This document shows, piece by piece, positions 29,346 to 38,702 of a stretch of 64,000 nt of DNA. This DNA comes from Burkholderia sp052045245 (GTDB lineage Bacteria > Pseudomonadota > Gammaproteobacteria > Burkholderiales > Burkholderiaceae). Every line of letters starts with the position of its first letter. The stretch's first letter is position 1. The notes under the pieces are model-generated. The model saw only the letters and a list, made by a program, of their open reading frames with translations, searched no databases and was not told where the DNA came from. Location of the stretch: positions 133,427 to 197,426 of the forward strand of contig NZ_JBQEON010000007.1 in the NCBI RefSeq assembly GCF_052045245.1, in the 5' to 3' direction. The position numbers and the translations under genes are program-made.

Positions 29346-29825
29346 TTACTCCAGGTTGGCCTTGTCGAGCCCGAACATCTTGTCGAACGAACCGGGCACG
29401 ATGCGGAACGCGACATTCAGCCGGTTCCAGTTGTTGATCGCACCGACGAGGAAGGTGAGATCCGACAGCTCCTTCTCGGAATAGTGGGCCCGTACGCGTT
29501 CGTAGAGGTCGTCCGGTACGCCATGCGACGGCAGATGCGTCAATGCTTCGGTCCATTCCAGCGCGGCACGCTCGCGCGGCGAAAACAGCGGCGACTCGCG
29601 CCAGATCGCGACGTGATGCAAGCGCAGTTCACGCTCGCCGTGGATTTTTGCCATCTTGATGTGCATGTCGACGCAGAACGCGCAACCATTGATCTGCGAT
29701 GCGCGGATCTCGATGAGTTCTCGAATCGGCGTCTCGATCGTCGTCTTTTGAAACAGGCCGTCGAGCTCGACGAGCTTCCTGGTCAGTTCCGGCGATTGCT
29801 GAAAGTAGTTGATACGTTGCGTCAT
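29346..29825 (-). CDS. AhpD-like carboxymuconolactone decarboxylase-family protein
   Basis: A 159-residue alkylhydroperoxidase-like protein. The AhpD redox motif is present: Cys48-Ala-Phe-Cys51 in NGCAFCVDMH with His55. The rest resembles stand-alone peroxidase-related CMD proteins (SPLFSPRERAALEWTEALTH). MTQRINYF is chosen as start, with CAGGAGAATGG upstream. It is first in a two-gene operon with the cupin. A 25-bp element shared with three other units lies 126 bp upstream. Likely role: hydroperoxide or electrophile defence. Confidence 0.9.
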   Translation of the reverse strand: MTQRINYFQQSPELTRKLVELDGLFQKTTIETPIRELIEIRASQINGCAFCVDMHIKMAKIHGERELRLHHVAIWRESPLFSPRERAALEWTEALTHLPSHGVPDDLYERVRAHYSEKELSDLTFLVGAINNWNRLNVAFRIVPGSFDKMFGLDKANLE

Positions 29826-29950
29826 GATCCATTCTCCTGATCGGTTTAAGCGGTGCCGCAGCCCCGGCGCGTGCCGATTCATTGCGAGACCTGCCTGGTA
29901 ACTATCGTAATCGCGGGCCTCGCGGGTCAGTAGTGCCGGGGAGGTGCGCA

Positions 29951-29975
29951 CTCTGTTGCCGCTTCGGCACCAATC
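29951..29975 (-). promoter_or_regulatory. GATTGGTGCC element, copy A (AhpD-like/cupin operon)
   Basis: The minus strand reads GATTGGTGCCGAAG-C-GGCAACA-GAG, identical in 22 of 25 positions to copy C at 41786. It is oriented toward the AhpD-like gene, 126 bp before its start. It has imperfect dyad symmetry and a T-N11-A arrangement, as LysR-type sites do. Confidence 0.5.
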
Positions 29976-30018
29976 GCCCGGCAGATGCGCCGGCCACCCG
30001 CACACCGCCGACGTTCGC

Positions 30019-30519
30019 TCAGACCGACACGGCGACGACACCGCAGATTCCCTGCCGGGCCATCTTCGTATAAGGGCACAGGCGCTCCGTGTCGCGGACA
30101 AGGCGTTCCGCGACCTGCCGGTCCACACCCGGCATGCGAACGGTGACGTTGGCAATCAGCGCATATCCGCCATCGACGGGATCGCGACCGAACGAGACCT
30201 CGACCGTGACGGTCGTTTCCCGGTTGTCGATTTTCTCGCGTTGTGCCAGCAGGCTCAGCGCACCGTGAAAACACGCGGCGTAGCCGGCGGCAAGAAGCTG
30301 TTCGGGATTGGTGCCGCCGCCCGGGCCGCCCAGTTCGGTGGGCAGCCGCAGATCGAGGACGAGACAACCGTCGGCGGATCGCGCGACGCCCGATGCACGG
30401 CCGTGCCGGGCCTCGCCTCCGGAGACGGTAACGGTGGTCGTGTAGAGCGCGGCGAATGCCTCTCCACGATATTTGTCGAGCAGTGCCAGCGACGGAGGTT
30501 GCACCCTCTCGTTTTCCAT
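30019..30519 (-). CDS. ohr: Organic hydroperoxide resistance protein (Ohr), copy 1
   Basis: A 166-residue OsmC/Ohr peroxidase with both catalytic Cys, Cys83 in GYAACFHGAL and Cys148 in ERLCPYTKM, at the usual separation. The N-terminus is about 20 residues longer than in short Ohr proteins (MENERVQPPSLALLDKYRGE). It reduces organic hydroperoxides using lipoylated partners. A close paralogue of the same length is at 43272. No ohrR regulator is adjacent. It lies 193 bp upstream of the AhpD-like gene on the same strand. Confidence 0.93.
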   Translation of the reverse strand: MENERVQPPSLALLDKYRGEAFAALYTTTVTVSGGEARHGRASGVARSADGCLVLDLRLPTELGGPGGGTNPEQLLAAGYAACFHGALSLLAQREKIDNRETTVTVEVSFGRDPVDGGYALIANVTVRMPGVDRQVAERLVRDTERLCPYTKMARQGICGVVAVSV

Positions 30520-31142
30520 ATGCCTCCCGGTTGCTTGTATTGGTCAACGCGAGCGTCTCGAACCTTGCGTATCGGGGCGGGGCGTCGTTTGTCGAAGCGA
30601 ATCAACGCAATGGCGCAGCGCTTGCCTGCAAGTCGATCCCCATGACCTCCATCCGAAAGATGGACCACACGTTCCTGCATGCTAGGCAAAGGCAAGTCGC
30701 CGTACCAGATCGGTATCGGGATGCATGGTGTTGCCTGCCCCGCACCAATGAGATGCGGCCGGGGAGTGATCGGTCGTATCGCGCGCTCGACGAATGCGGT
30801 GATGCCGTTGATTGGTGCCAATGAGGAACGGGAAAGTGTTCCGATACAGGTCTACCTGCGCGCGCGGCCGGCTCTTAGTATCAAGGTACGGCAATGCGCC
30901 TGATCAGGGATGCAAACGAACCCTCGATTGCGATAACGCTCGACGCTTGCGTCCTGATTCGTGATTTTCCGCCGCTGATGAAGTGCCGCGAATGCAACGG
31001 CAATCGCGCCCGAAAGACGGACGTCGGGTGGGACCGGCGTTGCCTGCGATCCGGAAGACCGCGACCCACGCTTCGACCGGCGCGTGCAAGCGGCCCATCA
31101 GCGACGCGCAATGCAACGCACATGCGAAATCGGAGGCTTGCG
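30520..31142. other. Gap upstream of the efflux operon
   Basis: No convincing gene. An open frame starts at 30894 and runs through to the efflux gene, but its first part has no protein-like character. The GATTGGTGCC element copy B lies inside. Confidence 0.45.
30810..30834 (+). promoter_or_regulatory. GATTGGTGCC element, copy B (efflux operon)
   Basis: GATTGGTGCCAATGAGGAAC on the plus strand, sharing the first ten bases and several later ones with copies A and C. It points toward the efflux operon but is far from the outer-membrane gene start (585 bp), so a promoter between is expected. Confidence 0.4.
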
Positions 31143-31418
31143 ATGGAAACGTTGAATATCGATTGGCTGACGATTTCGCAGGCGCCGATCCGGACTGATC
31201 CGCGCATCGAAGCGGGCGCGCATCTCGTCAGTGATCGCGACGGCTATGCGCACCACGGGATCGTGACCGAGGTGCTTGCTGCTCGCGCACGCACGACGGT
31301 GCGTCGTCGCGATGAAATGCCGCCGGGCCTTGCCGCGCCGGCGCGGATGCCGGACCGAACCCGAATGGCGATTTTTCTGCAAACGGCTTTGTGGGCCTAC
31401 TACGTGACGAGACGAACA
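31143..31418 (+). pseudogene. Truncated LRAT/NlpC-like gene fused in frame to the efflux gene
   Basis: METLNIDWLTIS begins a frame with a clear LRAT-family opening: IEAGAHLVSDRDGYAHHGIV, where HL..R..Y.HHGI is the conserved start of lecithin retinol acyltransferase-like hydrolase domains. After about 50 residues the similarity ends, and the catalytic Cys half is absent. The frame stays open and continues without a stop into the outer-membrane efflux gene. A truncated relic, or a short leader peptide. Confidence 0.45.
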
Positions 31419-32936
31419 ATGAACATTTTTTCAATCGCCGGACGACACACGTCGCGCGTGTTCAAGGCGGGCGTGCCGGCGATCGTCGCGACCGGATTGT
31501 CTGCGTGCGTGAACTACGCCGGCATTCACGGCAATGCGGCGATGACCGGCCCGCAACAGTACGAGACGCAACAGAGTCTGCCGTTCGAGCAGGGTCATTG
31601 GCCCACCCCCGATTGGGCCGATCAGTTCGGCGATGGCCAACTCAAGGCGCTGGTCGACGAGGCGCTGAGAAGCAGCCCGACGCTTGAACAGGCGCGTGCG
31701 CGCGTGGCGGCCGCGCAGGCCTATGGCGAATCCGCGCAGGCGGGAACGATGCCGCGCGTCGACGCCAGCTACGCGCTCACTCGCCAGCAATTCTCAGGAA
31801 CGGCGCTCGTTCCTCCGCCGTATGGCGGGTCATGGCAGACGGAGAACCGGGGCATCCTCGGCGCTTCGTATGAGCTCGATCTGTGGGGCAAGAAGCGCGA
31901 GGCGTTGAAGGCGTCGGTGTCCAGGCTTCAGGCGAGCCGCGCGGACGAGGCAACGGTCAGGCTGACGCTCACGACGTCGGTCGCGCGCACCTATAACCAG
32001 CTTGCACGCCTCTACCTGTTGCATGACATCGCGCAACGGGAGATCGCTCGGCGCGAGCAGATCGACCGGATCACCGCAGGCCGTATCGCGACAGGGCTCG
32101 ACACTCAGGTCGAGCGCGAGACCGCACGTGCGAACCTCGCGACAAGCCGCGCAACGATGAAATCGCTCGACGGCCAGATTCTCGCGACACGCTATGAGCT
32201 CGCCGCGCTGCTCGGTGCCGGTCCCGATCGCGGCCTGCGGATCGCGCGGCCGGTGCTCGGCACGGGCGACGACGTTCGCCTGCCCGACAATCTGCCGGCG
32301 GATCTCGTCAGCCGGCGGCCGGACATCGTGGCCGCCCGGTGGATCGTCGACGCGATCGCGCACGACGTGAAGGAAGCGAAGGCCGAGTTCTATCCCGACA
32401 TCAACCTGAGCGCCGCGATCGGGCTCGACGCGTTCGGCTTCGGGCGCTTCCTGACGGCGGCGAGCCGCACGGTATCGGTCGGCCCGGCCATCCACCTGCC
32501 GATCTTCGACGCCGGTGCGCTCCGCGCGCAACTGAAGGGGCGCTATGCGGATTTCGACAGTGCAGTCGCCACCTATAACCAGGCGCTGGTGACCGCGTTG
32601 AGCGACGTTGCCACGCAAATCGCCGGCGTGCGCTCGACGGATGCGCAACTGGTCGACGCGCAGACCGCGCAGCAAGCCGCATTAAGAGCCGCCGGACTGG
32701 CGCTCACGCAGTACAAGGCCGGCCTCACCAATCAACTGACCGTGTTGAACGCCGACGTCAACGCGCTTTCCGCCGATCAAAGCGTCGCGAATCTGCGCAT
32801 GACTCGCCGTGACCGGCAGATCGCGCTGGCGTCCGCGCTGGGCGGCGGGTTCGTCGACACGTCGTTCGCGGACGCCGGGGCCGCGGCTCGCGCCGATGGA
32901 CCCGTCCCCGACACGCCTGCCGTCGCCGCGCGCTGA
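31419..32936 (+). CDS. Outer-membrane efflux lipoprotein (NodT/OprM family)
   Basis: A 505-residue TolC-like outer-membrane factor. MNIFSIAGRH is taken as start because a lipoprotein signal follows, with lipobox GLSAC. The two OEP repeats are visible (LKALVDEALRSSPTLEQARA; PADLVSRRPDIVAARWIVDA, the latter a NodT-family signature). It is first in an operon with HlyD-type and MFS genes and forms the exit duct of that tripartite pump. The reading frame is open far upstream, through a truncated LRAT-like segment. Confidence 0.92.
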   Translation: MNIFSIAGRHTSRVFKAGVPAIVATGLSACVNYAGIHGNAAMTGPQQYETQQSLPFEQGHWPTPDWADQFGDGQLKALVDEALRSSPTLEQARARVAAAQAYGESAQAGTMPRVDASYALTRQQFSGTALVPPPYGGSWQTENRGILGASYELDLWGKKREALKASVSRLQASRADEATVRLTLTTSVARTYNQLARLYLLHDIAQREIARREQIDRITAGRIATGLDTQVERETARANLATSRATMKSLDGQILATRYELAALLGAGPDRGLRIARPVLGTGDDVRLPDNLPADLVSRRPDIVAARWIVDAIAHDVKEAKAEFYPDINLSAAIGLDAFGFGRFLTAASRTVSVGPAIHLPIFDAGALRAQLKGRYADFDSAVATYNQALVTALSDVATQIAGVRSTDAQLVDAQTAQQAALRAAGLALTQYKAGLTNQLTVLNADVNALSADQSVANLRMTRRDRQIALASALGGGFVDTSFADAGAAARADGPVPDTPAVAAR

Positions 32937-32970
32937 GCGGTGATTCATCGAATCTGCCTGGAGAATTGAA

Positions 32971-34287
32971 ATGAGCGAAATCAACCCGCCGGTTCGCAAG
33001 CCGGTCGACACCGCCCGCGTGAATCACGATCCGTCACCGTCAGGAGACGACGCTGTCGCAAGCGAACCCGCTACGCGGCGGCGTGGGCTGCTGTTGGCGC
33101 TGCTCGGCGCGGCGGTCGTCGCGTCGTCGATCGCGTATGGCGTGTACTACCTGACGTATGCGCGCTACCACGAGTCCACCGACGACGCATACGTCAGCGG
33201 CAACCTCGTGCAATTGACGCCGCAGGTGGCGGGTACCGTCGTCGCCGTGAATGCCGACGATACGCAGATCGTGAAGGCGGGCGATCCGGTCGTCACGCTC
33301 GACGATGCCGATGCGAAGGTCGCGCTCGGCAACGCCGAGGCGACGCTGGGCCAGACCGTGCGGCAGGTGAGCAGTCTGTACGTGAACAACGATCTGTATG
33401 CCGCGAACGTCGCCCAGAAGCAGTCCGATCTGGTTCGCGCTCAGGACGACCTGCGCCGCCGCCAGGCGGTTGCCGATACGGGCGCGGTGTCGGCCGAAGA
33501 CATCGCGCATGCGCGCGACGCCGTGGCGGCCGCGCGGGCGGCGCTCGATGCCGCCCGTCAACAGGCGCAAGCCAACCGCGCACTGACCGGCCGCACGACG
33601 ATCGACCAGCATCCGAACGTGCAAGCCGCCGCCTCGAAGGTGCGCGATGCGTATCTTGCCTACGCGCGCAACGTCCTGCCCGCGCCGGTCACGGGATATG
33701 TCGCGAAGCGTTCGGTTCAGGTCGGCCAGCGTGTGTCGCCCGGCACGCCGTTGATGGCGATCGTGCCGCTCGACGGGGTCTGGGTCGACGCGAACTACAA
33801 GGAAGGCCAGTTGCGCAGCATGCGCATCGGTCAGCCCGTCACGCTGACGGCCGATGTGTATGGCAGCAAGGTCAAGTACCACGGCCGCGTCGTCGGCTTC
33901 TCGGCGGGCACGGGCAGCGCCTTCGCGAGCTTGCCGGCGCAAAACGCGACGGGCAACTGGATCAAGATCGTTCAGCGCCTGCCCGCGCGCATCCAGCTCG
34001 ACCAGAGGGAACTCGAAGCACATCCGCTGCGTATCGGCCTGTCGATGGAAGTCGATGTGGATACGCGCGATAACACGGGCCCGCAGCTCGGCGCGGCGAT
34101 GAATACGTCGTATCGCACGGACGTGTTTGCCGAATACGGCGCGCAGGCAGATGCCGAGATCGAGCGGATTGTCGCGCAAAACATCGTCGCGGAGCGTGCG
34201 GGGCCGATGGGGCGCGTCGGATCGTCGTCGCCTCCCGCAGGGCACGACGCCAGCGACACACGCGATACGAAGCCGCGCGCAAGCTGA
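32971..34287 (+). CDS. HlyD-family membrane fusion protein (EmrA-like)
   Basis: A 438-residue periplasmic adaptor. One transmembrane helix (about 32-58, LLLALLGAAVVASSIAYGVY) is followed by the split lipoyl domain (YVSGNLVQLTPQVAGTVVAV; VLPAPVTGYVAKRSVQVGQR), a long alpha-hairpin and a beta-barrel (GVWVDANYKEGQLRSMRIGQ). GGAGAATTGAA precedes the start. It lies 34 bp after the outer-membrane gene. A long acidic/Gly-Ser tail extends beyond the usual EmrA end. It links the MFS pump to the outer-membrane channel. Confidence 0.93.
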   Translation: MSEINPPVRKPVDTARVNHDPSPSGDDAVASEPATRRRGLLLALLGAAVVASSIAYGVYYLTYARYHESTDDAYVSGNLVQLTPQVAGTVVAVNADDTQIVKAGDPVVTLDDADAKVALGNAEATLGQTVRQVSSLYVNNDLYAANVAQKQSDLVRAQDDLRRRQAVADTGAVSAEDIAHARDAVAAARAALDAARQQAQANRALTGRTTIDQHPNVQAAASKVRDAYLAYARNVLPAPVTGYVAKRSVQVGQRVSPGTPLMAIVPLDGVWVDANYKEGQLRSMRIGQPVTLTADVYGSKVKYHGRVVGFSAGTGSAFASLPAQNATGNWIKIVQRLPARIQLDQRELEAHPLRIGLSMEVDVDTRDNTGPQLGAAMNTSYRTDVFAEYGAQADAEIERIVAQNIVAERAGPMGRVGSSSPPAGHDASDTRDTKPRAS

Positions 34288-34390
34288 GTCGTCTCCCCGG
34301 GGCGCGGCGTGGTCGCGGCCCGGGTGACGCAATCGTCTGACTGGCCGGATCGATATGCCGGGCCGGTCGATCTTTCAGGGTGGAATCGAG

Positions 34391-35944
34391 ATGAATGCCT
34401 CCATGCAACTTGCACCGCCGCCGCTGACGGGCGGAAAGCTGGTGCTTGCAACAATCGCCGTCGCGCTCGCGACGTTCATGAACGTGCTCGACTCATCCAT
34501 TGCGAACGTCGCGATTCCGACGATCTCGGGAAACCTCGGTGTTTCCGTCGACGAAGGCACGTGGGTGATCACACTGTTCTCGGCAGCCAATGCCGTCGCG
34601 ATTCCGTTGACGGGCTGGCTCACGCAGCGCGTCGGACAGATCAGGTTGTTCGTGGCCGCCATCGTGCTGTTCGTGTTTTCGTCGTGGTTGTGCGGCGTCG
34701 CGCCGAACCTGCTCGTGCTGCTCGCCGCGCGTGTGTTGCAGGGCGTCGTCGCAGGGCCGCTAATTCCGCTTTCCCAGGCGATCCTGCTGGGTTCGTATTC
34801 GAAGGAGAAAAGCTCGACCGCGCTGGCGCTATGGTCGATGACCGCGACGGTCGGCCCGATTGCCGGGCCCGCGCTGGGTGGCTGGATCACCGACAGCTAC
34901 AGCTGGTCGTGGATCTTTTACATCAACATTCCCGTTGGCCTGTTCGCGGCCGGCGTGACGTGGATGATCTATCGCGACCGCGAGACGCCGGTGCGCAAGC
35001 TTCCGATCGACAAGGTCGGCCTGATGTCGCTCATCGTGTGGGTCGCGACGCTGCAGATCATGCTCGACAAGGGCAAGGATCTCGATTGGTTCAAATCGTC
35101 CGTGATCTGCGTGCTCGCCGTCATTGCCGCCGTCAGCTTCCTGTTTTTCCTGATCTGGGAATTCACGGAGAAGAACCCGATCGTCGATATTCGCCTCTTC
35201 GCGGTACGCAATTTCCGAGGCGGCACGATCGCGATTTCGGTCGCGTACGCGGTGTTCTTCTCGAACCTCGTGATCCTGCCGCAATGGATTCAGGGCTATC
35301 TGGGCTATCGATCGGTGGATGCCGGACTCGTGACGGCGCCGCTCGGGATCTTCGCCGTGTTGCTTGCACCACTGATGGCGAAGATCATGCCGAAGTCCGA
35401 TGCGCGGGTGCTCGCGACGCTGGCCTTCGTCGGTTTTGCAGGCGTGTTCTTCATGCGCTCGCATTACACGACCGGCGTCGACCCGTATACCCTGGTGCTG
35501 CCGACATTGCTGCAAGGCATTCCGATGGCGCTCTTTTTTACGCCGCTTACCGCGATCATCCTGTCGGAGTTGACGCCCGACAGGATTCCGGCGGCCGCCG
35601 GCCTGTCCAATTTCGTGCGCGTGTTCGCGGGCGGCGTCGGCACGTCGTTGATCGCGACGGGGTGGAACGACCGGACGATCCTGCATCACGCCCGGCTCGC
35701 CGAGCAGTCGAGCGTGAACAATCCCGACTATGCGAGCGCCATCGCGCAGCTCCATGCGACGCTCGGCGGCGGCGAGGATCAGGCGGCGGCATTCTTCGAA
35801 CGCACGCTGAACGCGCAGGCAGCGATGCTCGCGCTGAACGATATCTTCTGGCTGTCGTCGATCATCTTCATCGTCATCATCCCGCTGGTCTGGCTCACCA
35901 GGCCAGGCAAGGGCGGCGCGGGGGCCGCGACCGGGGCGCACTGA
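34391..35944 (+). CDS. DHA2-family MFS multidrug transporter (EmrB-like)
   Basis: A 517-residue, 14-helix drug:proton antiporter. Motifs of the DHA2 family are present: ATFMNVLDSSIANVAIPTIS in helix 1, GWLTQRVGQIRLFV after helix 2 and WSMTATVGPIAGPALGGWIT in helix 5. The ATG at 34391 is preferred over one at 34355. Third gene of the tripartite efflux operon. Substrates are probably hydrophobic toxic compounds. No adjacent MarR/TetR repressor, so control may come from the GATTGGTGCC element factor. Confidence 0.93.
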   Translation: MNASMQLAPPPLTGGKLVLATIAVALATFMNVLDSSIANVAIPTISGNLGVSVDEGTWVITLFSAANAVAIPLTGWLTQRVGQIRLFVAAIVLFVFSSWLCGVAPNLLVLLAARVLQGVVAGPLIPLSQAILLGSYSKEKSSTALALWSMTATVGPIAGPALGGWITDSYSWSWIFYINIPVGLFAAGVTWMIYRDRETPVRKLPIDKVGLMSLIVWVATLQIMLDKGKDLDWFKSSVICVLAVIAAVSFLFFLIWEFTEKNPIVDIRLFAVRNFRGGTIAISVAYAVFFSNLVILPQWIQGYLGYRSVDAGLVTAPLGIFAVLLAPLMAKIMPKSDARVLATLAFVGFAGVFFMRSHYTTGVDPYTLVLPTLLQGIPMALFFTPLTAIILSELTPDRIPAAAGLSNFVRVFAGGVGTSLIATGWNDRTILHHARLAEQSSVNNPDYASAIAQLHATLGGGEDQAAAFFERTLNAQAAMLALNDIFWLSSIIFIVIIPLVWLTRPGKGGAGAATGAH

Positions 35945-36309
35945 GCGAGGCCGCTTCGCGGCGCGCGGGGGGCGATCACTCGACTGCCGTCGAGCCGGGT
36001 TGATCGCAAGCGCGTTTCTCGCCGCACCCGGATAGCGGTCGCCCCGCGTCCGATAGAGCATCGTCGGCATGCGCACGGCGGAAAAAGCCGCGTGGCACGA
36101 TTCCGGATCGCGATGGCCTGCGCAGTATTCACTGGCGTACGCAAAGTCGGGCTTTGCTCCCGCCAGCCGAGTATGCGCGGGGTATCGGAAGGCGCTTGCC
36201 ATCGCGGGTAGCGCGATGCCCGGTTGCCTGAGGTGTGGTTCGGGATCGGACGCGAGCAGGGCCCGCCAGGAAGGACCGTTGAGTCGAATGCGTCTTGCCT
36301 CTGCGCTTG
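35945..36309. other. Convergent gap, no gene seen
   Basis: Lies between the 3' ends of the efflux operon and the DedA-rhodanese gene. The frames have no protein-like features and no clear U-tract terminator was found. Confidence 0.45.
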
Positions 36310-37287
36310 TCAGCCGATCGCCGCGTCGTTCATGCCGATCATCGGCTCGACGTCGAAGCCCGCGGCACGCCATGCATCGATGCCGCCTGCAAGCGGCAAC
36401 GCCAGCTTGATGCCGGACAGCCGCAACTGCCTGGCCACCGACACGGCAGACCCTTCATCATGGCATGCGCAATAGATGACGAGTGTCCGGTTCGTTCCAT
36501 GGCGCTGCATGATCTGCCGGGTCTTTCGTTCATCGCCGATTACCGCGCCTGGAATCACGAATGGATCGAGCGTCCTTCGCTCGGCGGAGCGAACATCGAT
36601 CACGATCGGCCGCGGATTGTTCGCGAGCAATGCATGCAGTTCGCCCGCGCTGATCCGCGCCTTGCCGAGCGCGCTCGCCAGCATGAGCCTGCGGCCGTAG
36701 CGGTACAGGAGATACAGCACCGGAACGATGCCGGCGACGATGAGCGCATGCCAGCCAAGACGGGCGACGAACGCGAAAATCACGTCGATCTGCGAAGCGA
36801 ACAGCGTGCCGATTGCCAGTCCGATCGACGCCCACAGTGCGATGCCCGCACAATCGTGCAGGACGAAGGAGCGCAACCTGACGGCCATCGCACCGCATAG
36901 CGGAACGGCGACGAGCGACAGCCCGGGCACGAACCTCGCGACGATGAGCACGCGAACGCCCCAGCGCCCGAAAAAGCGCTCCGTCGTCGTGACGCACGCC
37001 TCGCGCGACTGCGACAGCTTGCAGACGGTGTGAAGCGTGCGTTTGCCGTACCGCTTGCCGCCGTGAAACCAGACCAGGTCGCCGAGAAAGCCGCCCATCA
37101 CGGCGGCGCCCAGTATCGTCGAGAAATGGAGCAACGTCGACGACGCAACATGCGTGACGAGCGCGACGCCGGCCCCGACCGTGATCAAAGTCGGTATCGC
37201 GGGAAGGGGCAGGCCGAGCGAAGACCCGAGCACATTCAGGAATACGACCAACGTTCCGTACCGTGCAATCATTTCATGCGACATCAT
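36310..37287 (-). CDS. DedA-family membrane protein fused to rhodanese domain
   Basis: A 325-residue fusion. Residues 1 to about 200 form a DedA/VTT membrane domain: GSSLGLPLPAIPTL re-entrant region, GGFLGDLVWFHGGKRYGKRT, and RFVPGLSLVAVPLCGAM with the conserved Arg. Residues about 215-325 form a rhodanese domain with active-site Cys in VIYCACHDEGSA. GGAGAG precedes two adjacent ATGs; the first is used. DedA proteins take part in lipid translocation and envelope homeostasis; the rhodanese suggests sulfur or thiol chemistry at the inner face. It is last in the adc-bdh-patatin direction, 133 bp after the patatin gene. Confidence 0.88.
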   Translation of the reverse strand: MMSHEMIARYGTLVVFLNVLGSSLGLPLPAIPTLITVGAGVALVTHVASSTLLHFSTILGAAVMGGFLGDLVWFHGGKRYGKRTLHTVCKLSQSREACVTTTERFFGRWGVRVLIVARFVPGLSLVAVPLCGAMAVRLRSFVLHDCAGIALWASIGLAIGTLFASQIDVIFAFVARLGWHALIVAGIVPVLYLLYRYGRRLMLASALGKARISAGELHALLANNPRPIVIDVRSAERRTLDPFVIPGAVIGDERKTRQIMQRHGTNRTLVIYCACHDEGSAVSVARQLRLSGIKLALPLAGGIDAWRAAGFDVEPMIGMNDAAIG

Positions 37288-37420
37288 GGTGCTCTCCTTG
37301 AGATTCGCGCATACCCGGCCTCGAAGCCCGTTCCTTGCTCCGCGTGAACCTGCCTGCCCGGTGCCGGCTCCGCATCGGCCGTCACCGTGACCATTCGGCG
37401 CGGCAGCGCGTCGCAACGCG

Positions 37421-38692
37421 TTACTTGGCGACGGACAGCGCCTTTTCATGCGAGTGTTTCGCTGGCGGCAAGGCGTCGGTGACCTGGCCGCCCGTTTCGT
37501 CGACGTCCTGCCGATAGCGGTGCACGTCCCGCGTGACGAAGCCGATTTCGCGGTTCGGGATGTCGAACCAGTCCGGATGTCCGAACGAACGCCGAATGTC
37601 CTCGAGGCCGCTGGCCCAATGCTCGCGCATCGTGTCCCTGCTGAATTCATAGTCCTTGTAGTGCCCTTCGAACGCCTTGTTCTTGTAGATCAGGTGCACG
37701 ACGTTCACTGCACTGCCATCGGCCGTCTTCTGTGCCTCCCGCAACAAAGGGTGCGCGAGGCGCACGTGTTCGGGAATGTGCTCGAGCAGCGCCTTGATCA
37801 TCTGCGCATGCTTCTGGTTCTGCGACATGAACGCGGTGATGGCGCGCGTGCGGCTTGAATACTGAATGTCCTTGGTGCGCTCGCTGACGTCGAGGAAATC
37901 GCCCGGCAACTTGCCGCGCGAGCTCCACAGATCGATCTGGAAAACGAGCGTGTCCTTGTGCTGGCTTTCCCGGATGATCTCGGTCAGCGGCGTGTTGGAA
38001 ACCAGTCCGCCGTCCCAGTAAAACTCGCCATCGATCTCGACGGCCGGGAAGCCCGGCGGCAACGCGCCGGAGGCGATGAAATGTTCCGGCGCCAGGCGCA
38101 TCTTCGAATTGTCGAAATAGACGAGATTGCCCGTTCGAACATTGACGGCCCCGACGGAGACGCGAATGTTTCCGTCGTTGATGCGATCGAAGTTCGCGTA
38201 CCGCAACAGCGTTTCACGCAATGCCGACGTGTCGTAATGACTGACCTGATCGGGGCGCTTCCTGCCGAACCCCGCGAAAGGCACATGCGTGCGCGGGGAG
38301 AAGAAGCCGTCCTGACCTTCCATCAACGTACGCGTTGCGGCCCAGGCACTCGACCACCTGCGCCCGATGTCTTCAAGCCCGGGCCACGCCGACATGCACG
38401 TGCCGAGGTGTGAGAACGGATCGGTCGGCTGACTGATGGTGTTCCAGAAGCCGCGCAGCGCTTCCGCTCGATCCGCGGGCGCATTGCCTGCGATGATCGC
38501 CGTGTTGAGCGCCCCGATCGAGACGCCAGCGATTCGCGTCGGTTCCACGCCGACTTCGGCCATGCCTTCATAGACCCCGGCCTGGTAGGAGCCGAGTGCG
38601 CCGCCACCCTGCAGCACGAGCCCGATTTCGTCATAGGCGGGGAGCTTGATGCGATGGGGCTGCTTCAGCTTGTTACGCTGGCTCGAATACAT
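37421..38692 (-). CDS. Patatin-like phospholipase of the adc-bdh operon
   Basis: A 423-residue patatin-family protein with all elements intact: IGLVLQGGGALGSYQAGVYE, nucleophile Ser in AGVSIGALNTA, and dyad Asp in FYWDGGLVSNTPL. A long C-terminal part (DUF3734-like) follows. It starts 10 bp after the 3-hydroxybutyrate dehydrogenase gene, so the two are co-transcribed. This gene trio (acetoacetate decarboxylase, 3-hydroxybutyrate dehydrogenase, patatin) suggests lipid or polyhydroxybutyrate-linked ketone metabolism. It differs clearly from the patatin at 26865. Confidence 0.92.
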   Translation of the reverse strand: MYSSQRNKLKQPHRIKLPAYDEIGLVLQGGGALGSYQAGVYEGMAEVGVEPTRIAGVSIGALNTAIIAGNAPADRAEALRGFWNTISQPTDPFSHLGTCMSAWPGLEDIGRRWSSAWAATRTLMEGQDGFFSPRTHVPFAGFGRKRPDQVSHYDTSALRETLLRYANFDRINDGNIRVSVGAVNVRTGNLVYFDNSKMRLAPEHFIASGALPPGFPAVEIDGEFYWDGGLVSNTPLTEIIRESQHKDTLVFQIDLWSSRGKLPGDFLDVSERTKDIQYSSRTRAITAFMSQNQKHAQMIKALLEHIPEHVRLAHPLLREAQKTADGSAVNVVHLIYKNKAFEGHYKDYEFSRDTMREHWASGLEDIRRSFGHPDWFDIPNREIGFVTRDVHRYRQDVDETGGQVTDALPPAKHSHEKALSVAK

Positions 38693-38702
38693 GGTGTTCT
38701 CC

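Noticed and set aside
30894..31142. Possible gene start at 30894, preceded by AAGG
   Set aside because: The first 80 codons show no protein-like character; only the part from 31143 resembles a known family.
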